A stretch of 6,111 nucleotides of DNA from NCBI GenBank assembly GCA_904501775.1, contig CAJGCJ010000113.1, positions 1-6,111 on the forward strand, in the 5' to 3' direction. Every line of letters starts with the position of its first letter. Position 1 is the first letter of the stretch. The notes below the pieces were generated by a model, which saw nothing but the letters and a program-made list of their open reading frames with translations, was not told where the DNA came from and did no database searches. The position numbers and the translations under genes are program-made. This document shows positions 1 through 5,726 of the stretch, one piece after another. Source of the DNA: an uncultured Bacteroidaceae bacterium (lineage in GTDB: Bacteria; Bacteroidota; Bacteroidia; Bacteroidales; Bacteroidaceae).

Positions 1-1
1 A

Positions 2-286
2 AGGGTTATTTTTTCGCTGCTTATACTTGCTGATGGTTCTGTAGGTGATGTGGATGTTAAGAATGTAGCAATGTTAAGATTTGATAAGGATTTGGTAGAG
101 GCGGATTTTTCTGCAGGTGTGATTGACGAGGCAACCAAAGCAAAAATTATGTCTGGTGAGTGCTTTGCAGATGCTGTAAAGGCTGCCGCTAAGAAATTGC
201 CAAAATGGAAGGCTGCTGTTGATGACGGTAAGTCTGTAAATGCCTATTCTCCACTTTTCCCAATATCTTTCCAACCGAAGAAATGA
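2..286 (+). CDS. TonB-family energy transducer, C-terminal part (5' end outside window)
   Basis: The reading frame is open from the first bases of the window to a TGA at 284-286, giving 94 residues of a protein whose start lies upstream. It reads as a TonB C-terminal domain: an opening R-V-I-F-S strand (as in the family's usual 'GRV'), then the A-D-G-S-V turn followed by D-V-x-V, a helix, the L-P-K-W motif, an 'xDGK' turn, and a last strand F-P-I-S-F ending four residues before the stop. In TonB proteins this periplasmic domain contacts the TonB box of outer-membrane receptors and passes on energy from ExbB/ExbD. The stretch between the DGS turn and LPKW is longer than in the textbook domain. 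The N-terminal membrane anchor is not in the window, so a TonB-domain protein fused to another sensor domain cannot be excluded. A GTG at 50 is inside the domain and is not the start. Confidence 0.75.
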   Translation, partial: RVIFSLLILADGSVGDVDVKNVAMLRFDKDLVEADFSAGVIDEATKAKIMSGECFADAVKAAAKKLPKWKAAVDDGKSVNAYSPLFPISFQPKK

Positions 287-290
287 TGAT

Positions 291-334
291 ACTATAATAT
301 AAATGCCGCTTATAAGCGGCATTTATATTATAGT
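291..334. terminator. Bidirectional intrinsic terminator hairpin between convergent genes
   Basis: A perfect inverted repeat: arms 291-310 and 315-334 are exact reverse complements (20 bp) around the loop TATA. The GC-rich core, GCCGCT/AGCGGC, lies next to the loop. It begins 4 bases after the TonB-domain stop codon and its right arm covers the last 7 bases of the convergent HAD gene, including that stop. The flanks are AT-rich on both sides, so it can end transcription from both directions. Confidence 0.8.
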
Positions 335-1023
335 ATATTTTCGATATCTTTTAGGTTGCAGACTTCGAATGTTGGAGTGAAATCCTTTTCTTTGACATTC
401 TTTAGATTTACGAAAATTTGGTCCATTCCGATGTTATGCGCGCCTACGATGTCGCTTTCGAACATGTCACCTATCATTATGCTCTCTTCTAATTTTGAAT
501 TTGTTGTCTTCAGCGCATATTCAAATAGTTCGCGGCGTGGTTTGTTTATTCCGATATGGTCCGACAATATGAGTTCCTTGAAGTAGTGTCGTATTCCCGA
601 TGTCTGCATCTTATGCTCCTGCAGCTCTTGGAAACCGTTCGATAGTATATAAAGGTTGTATTTGGGGGATAGATATTCCAGCAGTTCTTTTGCGTAGGGT
701 ATGAGTTTGTCTTTTGTAGGTATCAGTTTGAGTGATATCTCCTGAAATTGTGCTGCCAATTCTTTGTCGTATACTCCCTTCTGCTCAAGAGGGTAGTTGA
801 ATCGTCGTCTGTTCAGTTCCTCTTTGCTTATCTCTCCTCGGCCGTACTGTGCCCATAATTCAAGGTTGTATGGAGAATATATCTGCATATACTCCTCAAA
901 GGAGTCGAAATAGCGGGGGTAGCCGAGTTTGTTGTATGCTTCGTTGAACGATTCCCTTGCTGCTGCACTGAAGTCGTATAGTGTGTCGTCGAGGTCGATG
1001 AACAGATTACGGTATTTTTTCAT
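328..1023 (-). CDS. yjjG: YjjG-type HAD phosphatase (noncanonical pyrimidine nucleotidase)
   Basis: A 231-residue cytosolic HAD-superfamily hydrolase. All four HAD motifs are visible: motif I D10-L-D12-D-T14 (nucleophile and acid/base), motif II L-S128-N-G130, motif III with the lysine K161 in GINKP, and motif IV G185-D186 followed by E189 and D191, which bind Mg2+. Helical cap residues lie between motifs I and II. The features around the motifs follow E. coli YjjG: an N-G-F-x-x-L-Q segment after motif II, 'G(I/L)RxYF', 'ESDI', and a C-terminus of the form 'PTxxVxxLxxIxxxL'. YjjG removes phosphate from dUMP, dTMP and modified pyrimidine nucleotides; that substrate range is inferred from the family. 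The ATG at 1023 puts motif I at the usual distance from the N-terminus. It is the last gene of the leftward rsmI set. Only 22 bases separate its start from an upstream hairpin, and no TAnnTTTG element is visible there. A phosphoglycolate-phosphatase-like role is a less likely alternative. Confidence 0.85.
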   Translation of the reverse strand: MKKYRNLFIDLDDTLYDFSAAARESFNEAYNKLGYPRYFDSFEEYMQIYSPYNLELWAQYGRGEISKEELNRRRFNYPLEQKGVYDKELAAQFQEISLKLIPTKDKLIPYAKELLEYLSPKYNLYILSNGFQELQEHKMQTSGIRHYFKELILSDHIGINKPRRELFEYALKTTNSKLEESIMIGDMFESDIVGAHNIGMDQIFVNLKNVKEKDFTPTFEVCNLKDIENIL

Positions 1024-1045
1024 CTTATTTTGTTATTAAAATCTT

Positions 1046-1081
1046 ATGAGGTAGTGCCAATTCAAGTTGGCACTACCTCAT
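1046..1081 (-). terminator. Hairpin between lipoprotein gene and HAD gene
   Basis: A perfect 15-bp inverted repeat: arms 1046-1060 and 1067-1081 with a 6-base spacer. On the minus strand it follows the lipoprotein stop codon by 21 bases. It is followed by a weak T-run (a TTTT within ten bases), then the HAD start codon. It looks like an intrinsic terminator. The T-tract is poor and nothing like a promoter follows it, so it may act as a leaky attenuator or an mRNA 3'-end stabiliser inside a longer transcript. Confidence 0.65.
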
Positions 1082-1102
1082 GTCTCTCTTATTCTAATGT
1101 TG

Positions 1103-1930
1103 TTATCTTACCTGTATTACCAGATATCTTGATACGCTCCAGAATTTATTTGCATCTGTTATTGTCAGCACATACTGTTTGTTGGCGTCCTTCTCCAGCT
1201 TATAGCTGTCTGAAGGGTGTGTGGTTAGTAACTTTGCCTTTTTTGCGTATGTGTTTACTGTTGTGAGTTCGCGCATGTCGGCTTTTGTGAAGTAGTCGAG
1301 GTTGGCGTTTGTCTCGCGCAGCACATCACCGCTTTTCAGTATCTTCTCGTTTTTCAATTCGCTCTTTGTGCCTATTGCATACCACACTGTGTTCAGCATG
1401 TCGTCCTGTTGCTGAATGGTCTGCTCTTTTTCGATGTTGTCCTGTTTGAATGCTGTAACTGTGCTGTCGAGTTGTGAGATGTATATGTTCTTCTCGGCAA
1501 GCATCTTGTTCAGTTCCTCAATCTCTTTCGATTTCACTTCCAATTGCTCCTGCAACTTAATTATTATCTGCTGCATCTGCTTTGAGGCCGATTTATTCTT
1601 GCTTAGCTCTGCTGTGAGCTTTTCAATCTGCGCTTTGTTCTTGGCGAGTGTCTCGTGGATGAAGAGGATATCGTTCTGCAGTGTCTCTTTTCGGCTCACT
1701 TCACTGGTTGCTGAATTGAGGTTTATGCGTCCCTGTGCTTCGTTTATTGCGCGGAATCCCTCTTCAACAGCGTTGATGGTGCTTATCATTTCGTTCAATG
1801 CAGCATCGCGCTCTGCAATGACAGCTTGCAGTGAGTCGTTCTGACTTATTAATGCTTTCTGCTTGGTACCATTCTGGCACGATACGAACATTGCTGTTGC
1901 AGCCATAATAAGGATAAGATATTTCTTCAT
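1103..1930 (-). CDS. Coiled-coil lipoprotein of unknown function
   Basis: A 275-residue protein. Residues 1-17 form a lipoprotein signal peptide (two lysines, a hydrophobic stretch, then F-V-S before C18), so C18 is the likely acylated residue. Phe at -3 of the lipobox is unusual, though Bacteroidota tolerate variation. Residues about 25-180 are rich in E, K, Q, N and L with heptad-like spacing and predict a long coiled coil. A short C-terminal domain (about 182-275) starts W-Y-A-I-G-T and ends in a beta-like, aromatic/basic tail. No residues suggest an enzyme. The product should sit in the envelope as a rod-like tether or scaffold. I recognise it only as the conserved hypothetical lipoprotein type common in Bacteroidales and assign no function. 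It lies 34 bases downstream of rsmI with no promoter or terminator between them, so the two are probably co-transcribed. Confidence 0.85.
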   Translation of the reverse strand: MKKYLILIMAATAMFVSCQNGTKQKALISQNDSLQAVIAERDAALNEMISTINAVEEGFRAINEAQGRINLNSATSEVSRKETLQNDILFIHETLAKNKAQIEKLTAELSKNKSASKQMQQIIIKLQEQLEVKSKEIEELNKMLAEKNIYISQLDSTVTAFKQDNIEKEQTIQQQDDMLNTVWYAIGTKSELKNEKILKSGDVLRETNANLDYFTKADMRELTTVNTYAKKAKLLTTHPSDSYKLEKDANKQYVLTITDANKFWSVSRYLVIQVR

Positions 1931-1964
1931 AGCTCTATCTGTTTAGTATTATATAATATTCTGT

Positions 1965-2657
1965 TTATTCCTTTTTATTCTCTTCCTCGGCACCGCCTAC
2001 AAGTAGCACAAACTCGCCGCGTGGCTCGTTGGTTGTGAAGTGTGCTATAAGTTCGGTGAGAGTACCGCGTACGCACTCTTCGTGAATCTTGGAAATCTCT
2101 CTGACAGCTGCGGCCTTACGTTCGCCACCGAATACCTCGGACAGCTGTGTAAGTGTTTTTACAACTCTGTAGGGCGATTCGTAGAATATGATTGTGCGCT
2201 GTTCGCTCTTTAGAAAATTCAATCTTGTCTGACGTCCTTTCTTTTGTGGGAGGAATCCTTCGAATACGAATTTCTCCGAAGGGAGTGCTGATGCAACCAG
2301 TGCCGGTACAAAGGCTGTTGCACCCGGAAGGCATTGTACCTCGATATCGTTATTCACACATTCGCGTACAAGCAGGAATCCGGGGTCCGATATTCCGGGT
2401 GTTCCTGCATCCGATACAAGCGCAACGTGGTGCTCGCTGTTCTTAATCCTATCCACCAGTGAGCCTACGGTCTTATGCTCGTTGAATTTGTGGTGCGAGT
2501 ACATGGGTACTTGTATTTCGAAATGTTTCATCAGTTTACCCGATGTGCGTGTGTCTTCGGCCAATACAAAATCGGCTTCGCGCAATATGCGTATCGCACG
2601 CATTGTCATATCCTCGAGGTTGCCGACAGGAGTCGGTACAATATATAATATTCCCAT
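1965..2657 (-). CDS. rsmI: 16S rRNA (cytidine(1402)-2'-O)-methyltransferase RsmI
   Basis: RsmI transfers a methyl group from S-adenosylmethionine to the 2'-OH of C1402 in the decoding centre of 16S rRNA. The 230 residues carry the family's landmarks in order: P-T-P-V-G-N-L-E-D at 8-16, A-E-D-T-R at 33-37, S-D-A-G-T-P-G-I-S-D-P-G at 82-93, P-G-A-T-A at 111-115, F-E-G-F-L-P at 132-137, F-Y-E-S-P at 158-162, R-E-I-S-K at 186-190, and R-G-E-F-V-L-L-V near the end. These are typical of the tetrapyrrole-methylase fold. The protein stops soon after that fold and lacks the roughly 50-residue C-terminal extension of the E. coli enzyme (286 residues). That is normal for Bacteroidota and not a truncation. 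The ATG at 2657 places the PTPVGN motif at the usual distance. A TAnnTTTG element sits about 30 bases upstream, and the lipoprotein gene follows it. Confidence 0.96.
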   Translation of the reverse strand: MGILYIVPTPVGNLEDMTMRAIRILREADFVLAEDTRTSGKLMKHFEIQVPMYSHHKFNEHKTVGSLVDRIKNSEHHVALVSDAGTPGISDPGFLLVRECVNNDIEVQCLPGATAFVPALVASALPSEKFVFEGFLPQKKGRQTRLNFLKSEQRTIIFYESPYRVVKTLTQLSEVFGGERKAAAVREISKIHEECVRGTLTELIAHFTTNEPRGEFVLLVGGAEEENKKE

Positions 2658-2685
2658 AATATTTTTCGGTGTCTCTCTTACTTTG

Positions 2686-2693
2686 CAAAAATA
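2686..2693 (-). promoter_or_regulatory. Probable rsmI promoter, -7 element TATTTTTG
   Basis: On the minus strand this octamer matches the Bacteroidetes -7 consensus TAnnTTTG exactly. Its last base lies 28 bases before the rsmI start codon, which leaves a leader of roughly 20 bases. I do not see a matching TTTG at the -33 distance, so the assignment rests on the -7 element and its position. Confidence 0.5.
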
Positions 2694-2769
2694 GTCAGAT
2701 TTTATCTATATATGTATTAATTTTTTATAAAAATCGACAAATGACTGTTGATAATTAATTGTGTAGAAT

Positions 2770-2801
2770 GTTGTTCATTTATGATTATAATTCTAACTTC
2801 G
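2770..2801 (+). promoter_or_regulatory. Candidate tdk promoter (GTTG, 20 nt, TAACTTCG)
   Basis: GTTG at 2770-2773 (one mismatch to the -33 TTTG) is followed after 20 bases by TAACTTCG at 2794-2801 (one mismatch to TAnnTTTG). The spacing is right for the Bacteroidetes housekeeping sigma factor. Transcription would begin near 2808, giving a leader of about 35 bases before tdk. The -7 box lies inside an inverted repeat (2790-2814). Confidence 0.4.
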
Positions 2802-2814
2802 CAGAAGTAAGAAT
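2790..2814. repeat. 25-bp imperfect dyad over the tdk -7 box
   Basis: Arms 2790-2800 and 2804-2814 are reverse complements at 10 of 11 positions around a 3-base centre (GCA). The left arm contains most of the candidate -7 element, and the right arm covers the expected transcription start. This is the geometry of a repressor operator, but no regulator gene is in the window and a weak RNA hairpin is an alternative. Confidence 0.5.
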
Positions 2815-2843
2815 GTTGGATTTATAATAGCAAATATTTAGGA

Positions 2844-3455
2844 ATGAACAGATTTTCGGATTATAATCGTATGGAGATGACACGTCGAGGACGAATTGAG
2901 GTTATATGCGGCTCTATGTTCTCGGGAAAGACCGAGGAACTTATACGCAGAATGAAACGTGCTAAGTTCGCGCATCAAAAGGTTGAGATTTTCAAGCCTA
3001 CCCTCGATACACGATACTCCGAAGAGGAGGTTGTCTCTCACGACAGTAATCACATACTCTCTACACCCATCGAGTCATCGGCAAGTATCCTGTTGCTTGC
3101 AACTGATGTCGATGTAGTGGGTATTGACGAGGCGCAGTTCTTTGACGATGAACTGCCTGCTGTGTGCAACGAGTTGGCACGTCGCGGCACGCGCGTTATT
3201 GTAGCAGGTCTTGATATGGACTTCAAGTGTCAGCCCTTTGGTCCAATGCCTGCATTGATGGCCGTTGCCGACGAGGTGACAAAAGTTCATGCCATATGTG
3301 TGCGTTGCGGTAGCTTGGCCTATGTGTCGCACAGAACGGTACAGAATGACAAGCTTGTGCTTTTAGGCGAAAAAATGGAATACGAACCCTTATGCCGCGA
3401 GTGTTATCGTCAGGCACTTGAGGAGCGAAACGAACAGTTAACAAATGATGAATAG
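2844..3455 (+). CDS. tdk: Thymidine kinase (TK1-like, type II)
   Basis: Tdk phosphorylates thymidine and deoxyuridine with ATP to give dTMP/dUMP, the entry step of pyrimidine deoxynucleoside salvage in the cytosol. The 203 residues show the Walker A motif G23-S-M-F-S-G-K29-T30, the Walker B-like D95-E96-A-Q-F-F, where E96 is the expected catalytic base, and L-D-M-D-F-K at 123-128 with the phenylalanine that stacks on the base. A structural zinc site is formed by C152-x-x-C155 and C184-x-x-C187, with the substrate-binding lasso between the pairs. Length and motif positions are those of bacterial TK1-type enzymes. The ATG at 2844 gives the usual N-terminus ending in R-R-G-R-I-E-V before Walker A; M10 and M12 are alternatives. 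No Shine-Dalgarno sequence is seen, as is common in this phylum. The 3' end overlaps the next gene by 11 bases, suggesting translational coupling. Confidence 0.97.
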   Translation: MNRFSDYNRMEMTRRGRIEVICGSMFSGKTEELIRRMKRAKFAHQKVEIFKPTLDTRYSEEEVVSHDSNHILSTPIESSASILLLATDVDVVGIDEAQFFDDELPAVCNELARRGTRVIVAGLDMDFKCQPFGPMPALMAVADEVTKVHAICVRCGSLAYVSHRTVQNDKLVLLGEKMEYEPLCRECYRQALEERNEQLTNDE

Positions 3456-4584
3456 CGAGGTTTCTCTTGGACGTTTTTTAAAGATTATACTTATCCTCAT
3501 AACGTTGGCAATAACATTTTTTATTGTCGACTCGTTAAGCAATGTACTATTGCCCTTCTTTGTGGCATGGCTCATAGCTTATCTGCTCTATCCGATGGTG
3601 AAAATCTTTCAGTATCGCCTGCGCTTCAAATATAGAATGCTCTCGATAATTGCAACCATGGTTGTTGCTTTAGCTGTAGTGATAGGTGTAGTGATGCTTA
3701 TACTCCCGTCAATGGTGAGCGAGTTCGCATCGTTCAAGAGTGCTGCGATATCTTTTTTCGGTGAGCAGATTAAGAATCCCACAATACCGCCTGTAATAGC
3801 CGAGCAGATCCAGGACTTTGGAAAGGAGCAGGGGATTATGCAGCTGCTGCAGAGCGATGGTTTCAACGATTTGCTCTCCGATGCGTGGCAGCGCACACAA
3901 AGCATGCTTCTTGGAACAATAAATCTCGTGGCCCAGTTTGCTGCATCGTTCATAGTGCTTCTTTACATATTCTTTATTCTGCTCGATTATGAGAGGCTTG
4001 CCGACGAGTGGAAAGAGGTGCTGCCCGTAAAATGGCGTAACTTCGCAACAAAACTATCGGATGACCTTACCGATGGCATGAGCCAATATTTCCGCGGACA
4101 GGCATTGGTGGCACTGTGTGTGGGTGTCCTGTTTGCCATTGGCTTTGTCATTATCGATTTTCCCATAGCAATAGGTTTCGGACTCTTTATAGGTGTCCTT
4201 AATCTTGTTCCCTATTTGCAGATTGCCGCACTCTTCCCTATGGTGTTGCTTGCGCTCATGAAGGCCGCTAATACAGGCGAGAACTTCTGGCTCATACTGT
4301 TTGCTGCGCTTGTTGTATTGTGTATTGTACAGGCAATACAGGATTTGATACTTGTGCCCCGAATAATGGGTAAGCGTATGAATCTGCACCCGGCTGTAAT
4401 ACTGCTCTCGCTCTCGGTGTGGGGCTCTTTGTTGGGTATGCTCGGAATGATTATAGCATTGCCTTTTACCACGTTGCTTATTGGTTATGTCAAGCGTTAC
4501 CACGAATTGCATGGTGATTTAGAAAGTTCTTTAAAAGAGGAAAACGAATCTTGTAAAGCAATGGACGGCAGTGAAAACAGCTGA
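3445..4584 (+). CDS. AI-2E/PerM family transporter (UPF0118)
   Basis: A 379-residue polytopic inner-membrane protein. Likely membrane segments are about 11-29, 31-51, 65-88, 157-180, 217-237, 241-270, 281-304 and 315-349 (the last probably two spans). A soluble stretch of about 65 residues, 91-156, lies between the third and fourth, as in this family. The conserved C-terminal half is clear: Y215-F-R-G-Q219, G-x-L-N-L-V-P-Y at 250-257, and a 'Q-x-x-x-x-x-x-L-V-P-R-I-M-G' block (298-309) followed by L-H-P at 314-316. Members include TqsA (autoinducer-2 export) and sodium/proton antiporters; the substrate here cannot be told from sequence. The polar tail 350-379 is not conserved. Translation can start at either of two adjacent ATGs (3445 or 3448), both inside the end of tdk, so it should be expressed with tdk. 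No functional link to nucleoside salvage is evident. Confidence 0.92.
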   Translation: MMNSEVSLGRFLKIILILITLAITFFIVDSLSNVLLPFFVAWLIAYLLYPMVKIFQYRLRFKYRMLSIIATMVVALAVVIGVVMLILPSMVSEFASFKSAAISFFGEQIKNPTIPPVIAEQIQDFGKEQGIMQLLQSDGFNDLLSDAWQRTQSMLLGTINLVAQFAASFIVLLYIFFILLDYERLADEWKEVLPVKWRNFATKLSDDLTDGMSQYFRGQALVALCVGVLFAIGFVIIDFPIAIGFGLFIGVLNLVPYLQIAALFPMVLLALMKAANTGENFWLILFAALVVLCIVQAIQDLILVPRIMGKRMNLHPAVILLSLSVWGSLLGMLGMIIALPFTTLLIGYVKRYHELHGDLESSLKEENESCKAMDGSENS

Positions 4585-4630
4585 TTCTGTCGAAAAATAG
4601 AGCCTGCATATGAAAATTTGTAGGAAAATG

Positions 4631-4661
4631 TTTGTATATCGAAAAACTATTCGTATCTTTG
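4631..4661 (+). promoter_or_regulatory. tRNA-Lys promoter (TTTG, 19 nt, TATCTTTG)
   Basis: An exact match to the Bacteroidetes housekeeping promoter: TTTG at 4631-4634, a 19-base spacer, then TATCTTTG (TAnnTTTG) at 4654-4661. Transcription is expected to start near 4668, about 20 bases before the mature tRNA, so the tRNA is transcribed separately from the tdk pair. Confidence 0.85.
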
Positions 4662-4687
4662 CACTCGCTTAACGGCACATAGAGGTC

Positions 4688-4760
4688 GACTCGCTAGCTC
4701 AGCAGGTAGAGCACATCCCTTTTAAGGATGGGGTCTTGGGTTCGAGCCCCAAGCGAGTCA
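4688..4760 (+). tRNA. trnK: tRNA-Lys (anticodon UUU)
   Basis: A complete 73-base cloverleaf. The 7-bp acceptor stem pairs GACTCGC (4688-4694) with GCGAGTC (4753-4759) without mismatch, and the discriminator base is A4760. The D arm has stems GCTC and GAGC. The 5-bp anticodon stem CATCC/GGATG encloses the loop CTTTTAA, whose centre TTT reads lysine codons AAA/AAG. The variable loop is short. The T arm TTGGG/CCCAA holds the TTCGAGC loop. CCA is not encoded (CAC follows) and must be added after transcription. It has its own promoter upstream and a strong hairpin directly downstream. Confidence 0.97.
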
Positions 4761-4800
4761 CACAAGAAAGAGGATTTCAGTGAAATCCTCTTTCTTGTGT
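4760..4800 (+). terminator. Strong hairpin directly after tRNA-Lys
   Basis: Arms 4760-4778 and 4782-4800 are perfect reverse complements (19 bp) around a 3-base loop. The left arm includes the discriminator base of the tRNA, so the precursor's 3' trailer folds at once. The stem is followed by an AT-rich tract rather than a clean T-run. It most likely ends the tRNA transcript and marks the site for 3' processing. Confidence 0.75.
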
Positions 4801-4821
4801 ATATAGTAAATATCTTTTTAC

Positions 4822-4829
4822 TATCTTTG
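4822..4829 (+). promoter_or_regulatory. Candidate promoter -7 element for the radical SAM gene
   Basis: TATCTTTG matches TAnnTTTG exactly and lies 57 bases before the chosen start codon. No good TTTG is found 19-21 bases upstream because the tRNA hairpin occupies that place. A 7-bp inverted repeat (4804-4810 with 4817-4823) touches the first bases of the box. It would give a leader of about 50 bases. Confidence 0.5.
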
Positions 4830-4874
4830 AGATATACTCGAATATTTACTGCACTCAATAATATTTATCTGTAT

Positions 4875-4879
4875 AAAGG
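4875..4879 (+). promoter_or_regulatory. Ribosome binding site deciding the radical SAM start
   Basis: AAAGG lies 7 bases before the ATG at 4887. It is the only clear purine-rich site of this kind in the window, and it supports 4887 over the in-frame ATG at 4728, which lies inside the tRNA. Confidence 0.55.
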
Positions 4880-4886
4880 TGTATAT

Positions 4887-5726
4887 ATGATTTCGCGCTG
4901 CTATCTTGAAATAACGAATATCTGTAATCTCTCCTGTCTGTTCTGTCCTAAAACAGAGAGGAAGAAGGCTTCGCTGTCGTATGATGAGTTTGATTTACTT
5001 ACAGACAAGCTGGCTGGCGAGATTAAGTTCCTCTATTTTCATCTTATGGGTGAGCCGCTTCTGCATGCACATCTGTTCGATTTTATAGTATTGGCACGCA
5101 AAAAGGGTTTTGTACCCATTATTACCACAAATGGTACGTTGCTTTCCAAGGCGCATCATCTTATTGATTCGGGTTTGCACAAGATACAGATATCGCTTCA
5201 TTCGCACGAGGGAAATGCAAAAGATGACCTTGAGGGGTATATCCGTGATGTTATGCAATTCTCTATATCTGCAGCTCAAAAGGGTATTGTAGTGGTGCTC
5301 CGTCTTTGGAACGAGGGTGGGTATGACAGTAAGAATAATCTGGTTGTTGAGGAGATTGCAAAACATGTGTCCCCTTCATGGGCTATGCGTCCCGATGGAT
5401 GGAAGGTTGCTGATAATATCTACTTGGAGCGCGATTCAATCTTTGAATGGCCCGACACGGAACGTGACGAGTGCGTGCAGGATGAATCGTTCTGTTATGC
5501 GTTGCGTAACCAGATTGGTGTGCTGGTTGACGGCACCGTGGTGCCTTGTTGTCTCGACCATGCAGGCAGTGTCAAGCTTGGAAACCTGTTCACACAGTCC
5601 TTGAGCGAAATTCTCTCCTCTCCCCGTGCGAAGGCTATCTATGATGGATTTACGCGACACGAGGCTGTTGAGCCATTGTGCAGGCGTTGCGGTTATGCGA
5701 ATGTGACCAAACGTTTCAGAAAGTGA
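4887..5726 (+). CDS. Radical SAM protein with SPASM/twitch-type C-terminus
   Basis: A 279-residue cytosolic iron-sulfur enzyme. The N-terminal half is a radical SAM domain: C13-x3-C17-x2-C20 (with Phe before the third Cys) binds the [4Fe-4S] cluster that cleaves S-adenosylmethionine. M54-G-E-P57 is the 'GGEP'-type motif contacting the SAM amino group, and T-T-N-G-T at 80-84 is a further core strand. The C-terminal part has C196, C203, C221, C222, C265 and C268, with G-x-x-V-P-C-C at 216-222 and L-C-R-R-C at 264-268. This is a shortened SPASM or 'twitch' domain that should hold one auxiliary cluster. Such proteins modify peptides, protein side chains or small molecules; the substrate is unknown. 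The frame runs back through the tRNA to 4728, but the start at 4887 has a ribosome binding site and puts the cysteine motif at the usual distance. No precursor-peptide gene lies beside it. Confidence 0.9.
   Translation: MISRCYLEITNICNLSCLFCPKTERKKASLSYDEFDLLTDKLAGEIKFLYFHLMGEPLLHAHLFDFIVLARKKGFVPIITTNGTLLSKAHHLIDSGLHKIQISLHSHEGNAKDDLEGYIRDVMQFSISAAQKGIVVVLRLWNEGGYDSKNNLVVEEIAKHVSPSWAMRPDGWKVADNIYLERDSIFEWPDTERDECVQDESFCYALRNQIGVLVDGTVVPCCLDHAGSVKLGNLFTQSLSEILSSPRAKAIYDGFTRHEAVEPLCRRCGYANVTKRFRK

Noticed and set aside
50..286. Small independent gene starting at GTG 50
   Set aside because: The frame stays open to the window start, and the residues before 50 form the first strand and DGS turn of the TonB domain, so this is the tail of a longer gene.
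1416..1844. 142-codon open frame antisense to the lipoprotein gene
   Set aside because: It is a shadow of the coiled-coil frame, with a Ser/Cys/Phe-rich composition that results from reading the opposite strand of E/K/Q-rich codons, and it has no motif.
2700..2760. AT-rich stretch as a possible replication origin or attachment site
   Set aside because: No DnaA-box cluster, no iterons and no integrase nearby. It is ordinary low-GC promoter DNA between divergent genes.
4054..4512. 152-codon open frame antisense to the AI-2E/PerM-family gene
   Set aside because: It has a His/Gln/Tyr-rich composition typical of the complement of a membrane protein gene, with no motif, no promoter and no conserved feature.
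4688..4800. tRNA-Lys as an integration site of a mobile element
   Set aside because: No copy of the tRNA 3' end is repeated elsewhere in the window, and no integrase or phage gene is present; the inverted repeat behind it is a hairpin, not an attachment duplication.
4728..4886. In-frame N-terminal extension of the radical SAM gene starting at ATG 4728
   Set aside because: The start lies inside the tRNA-Lys and the frame runs through its 3' hairpin. The extra 53 residues have no domain character, and the ATG at 4887 has a ribosome binding site and the correct distance to the cysteine motif.
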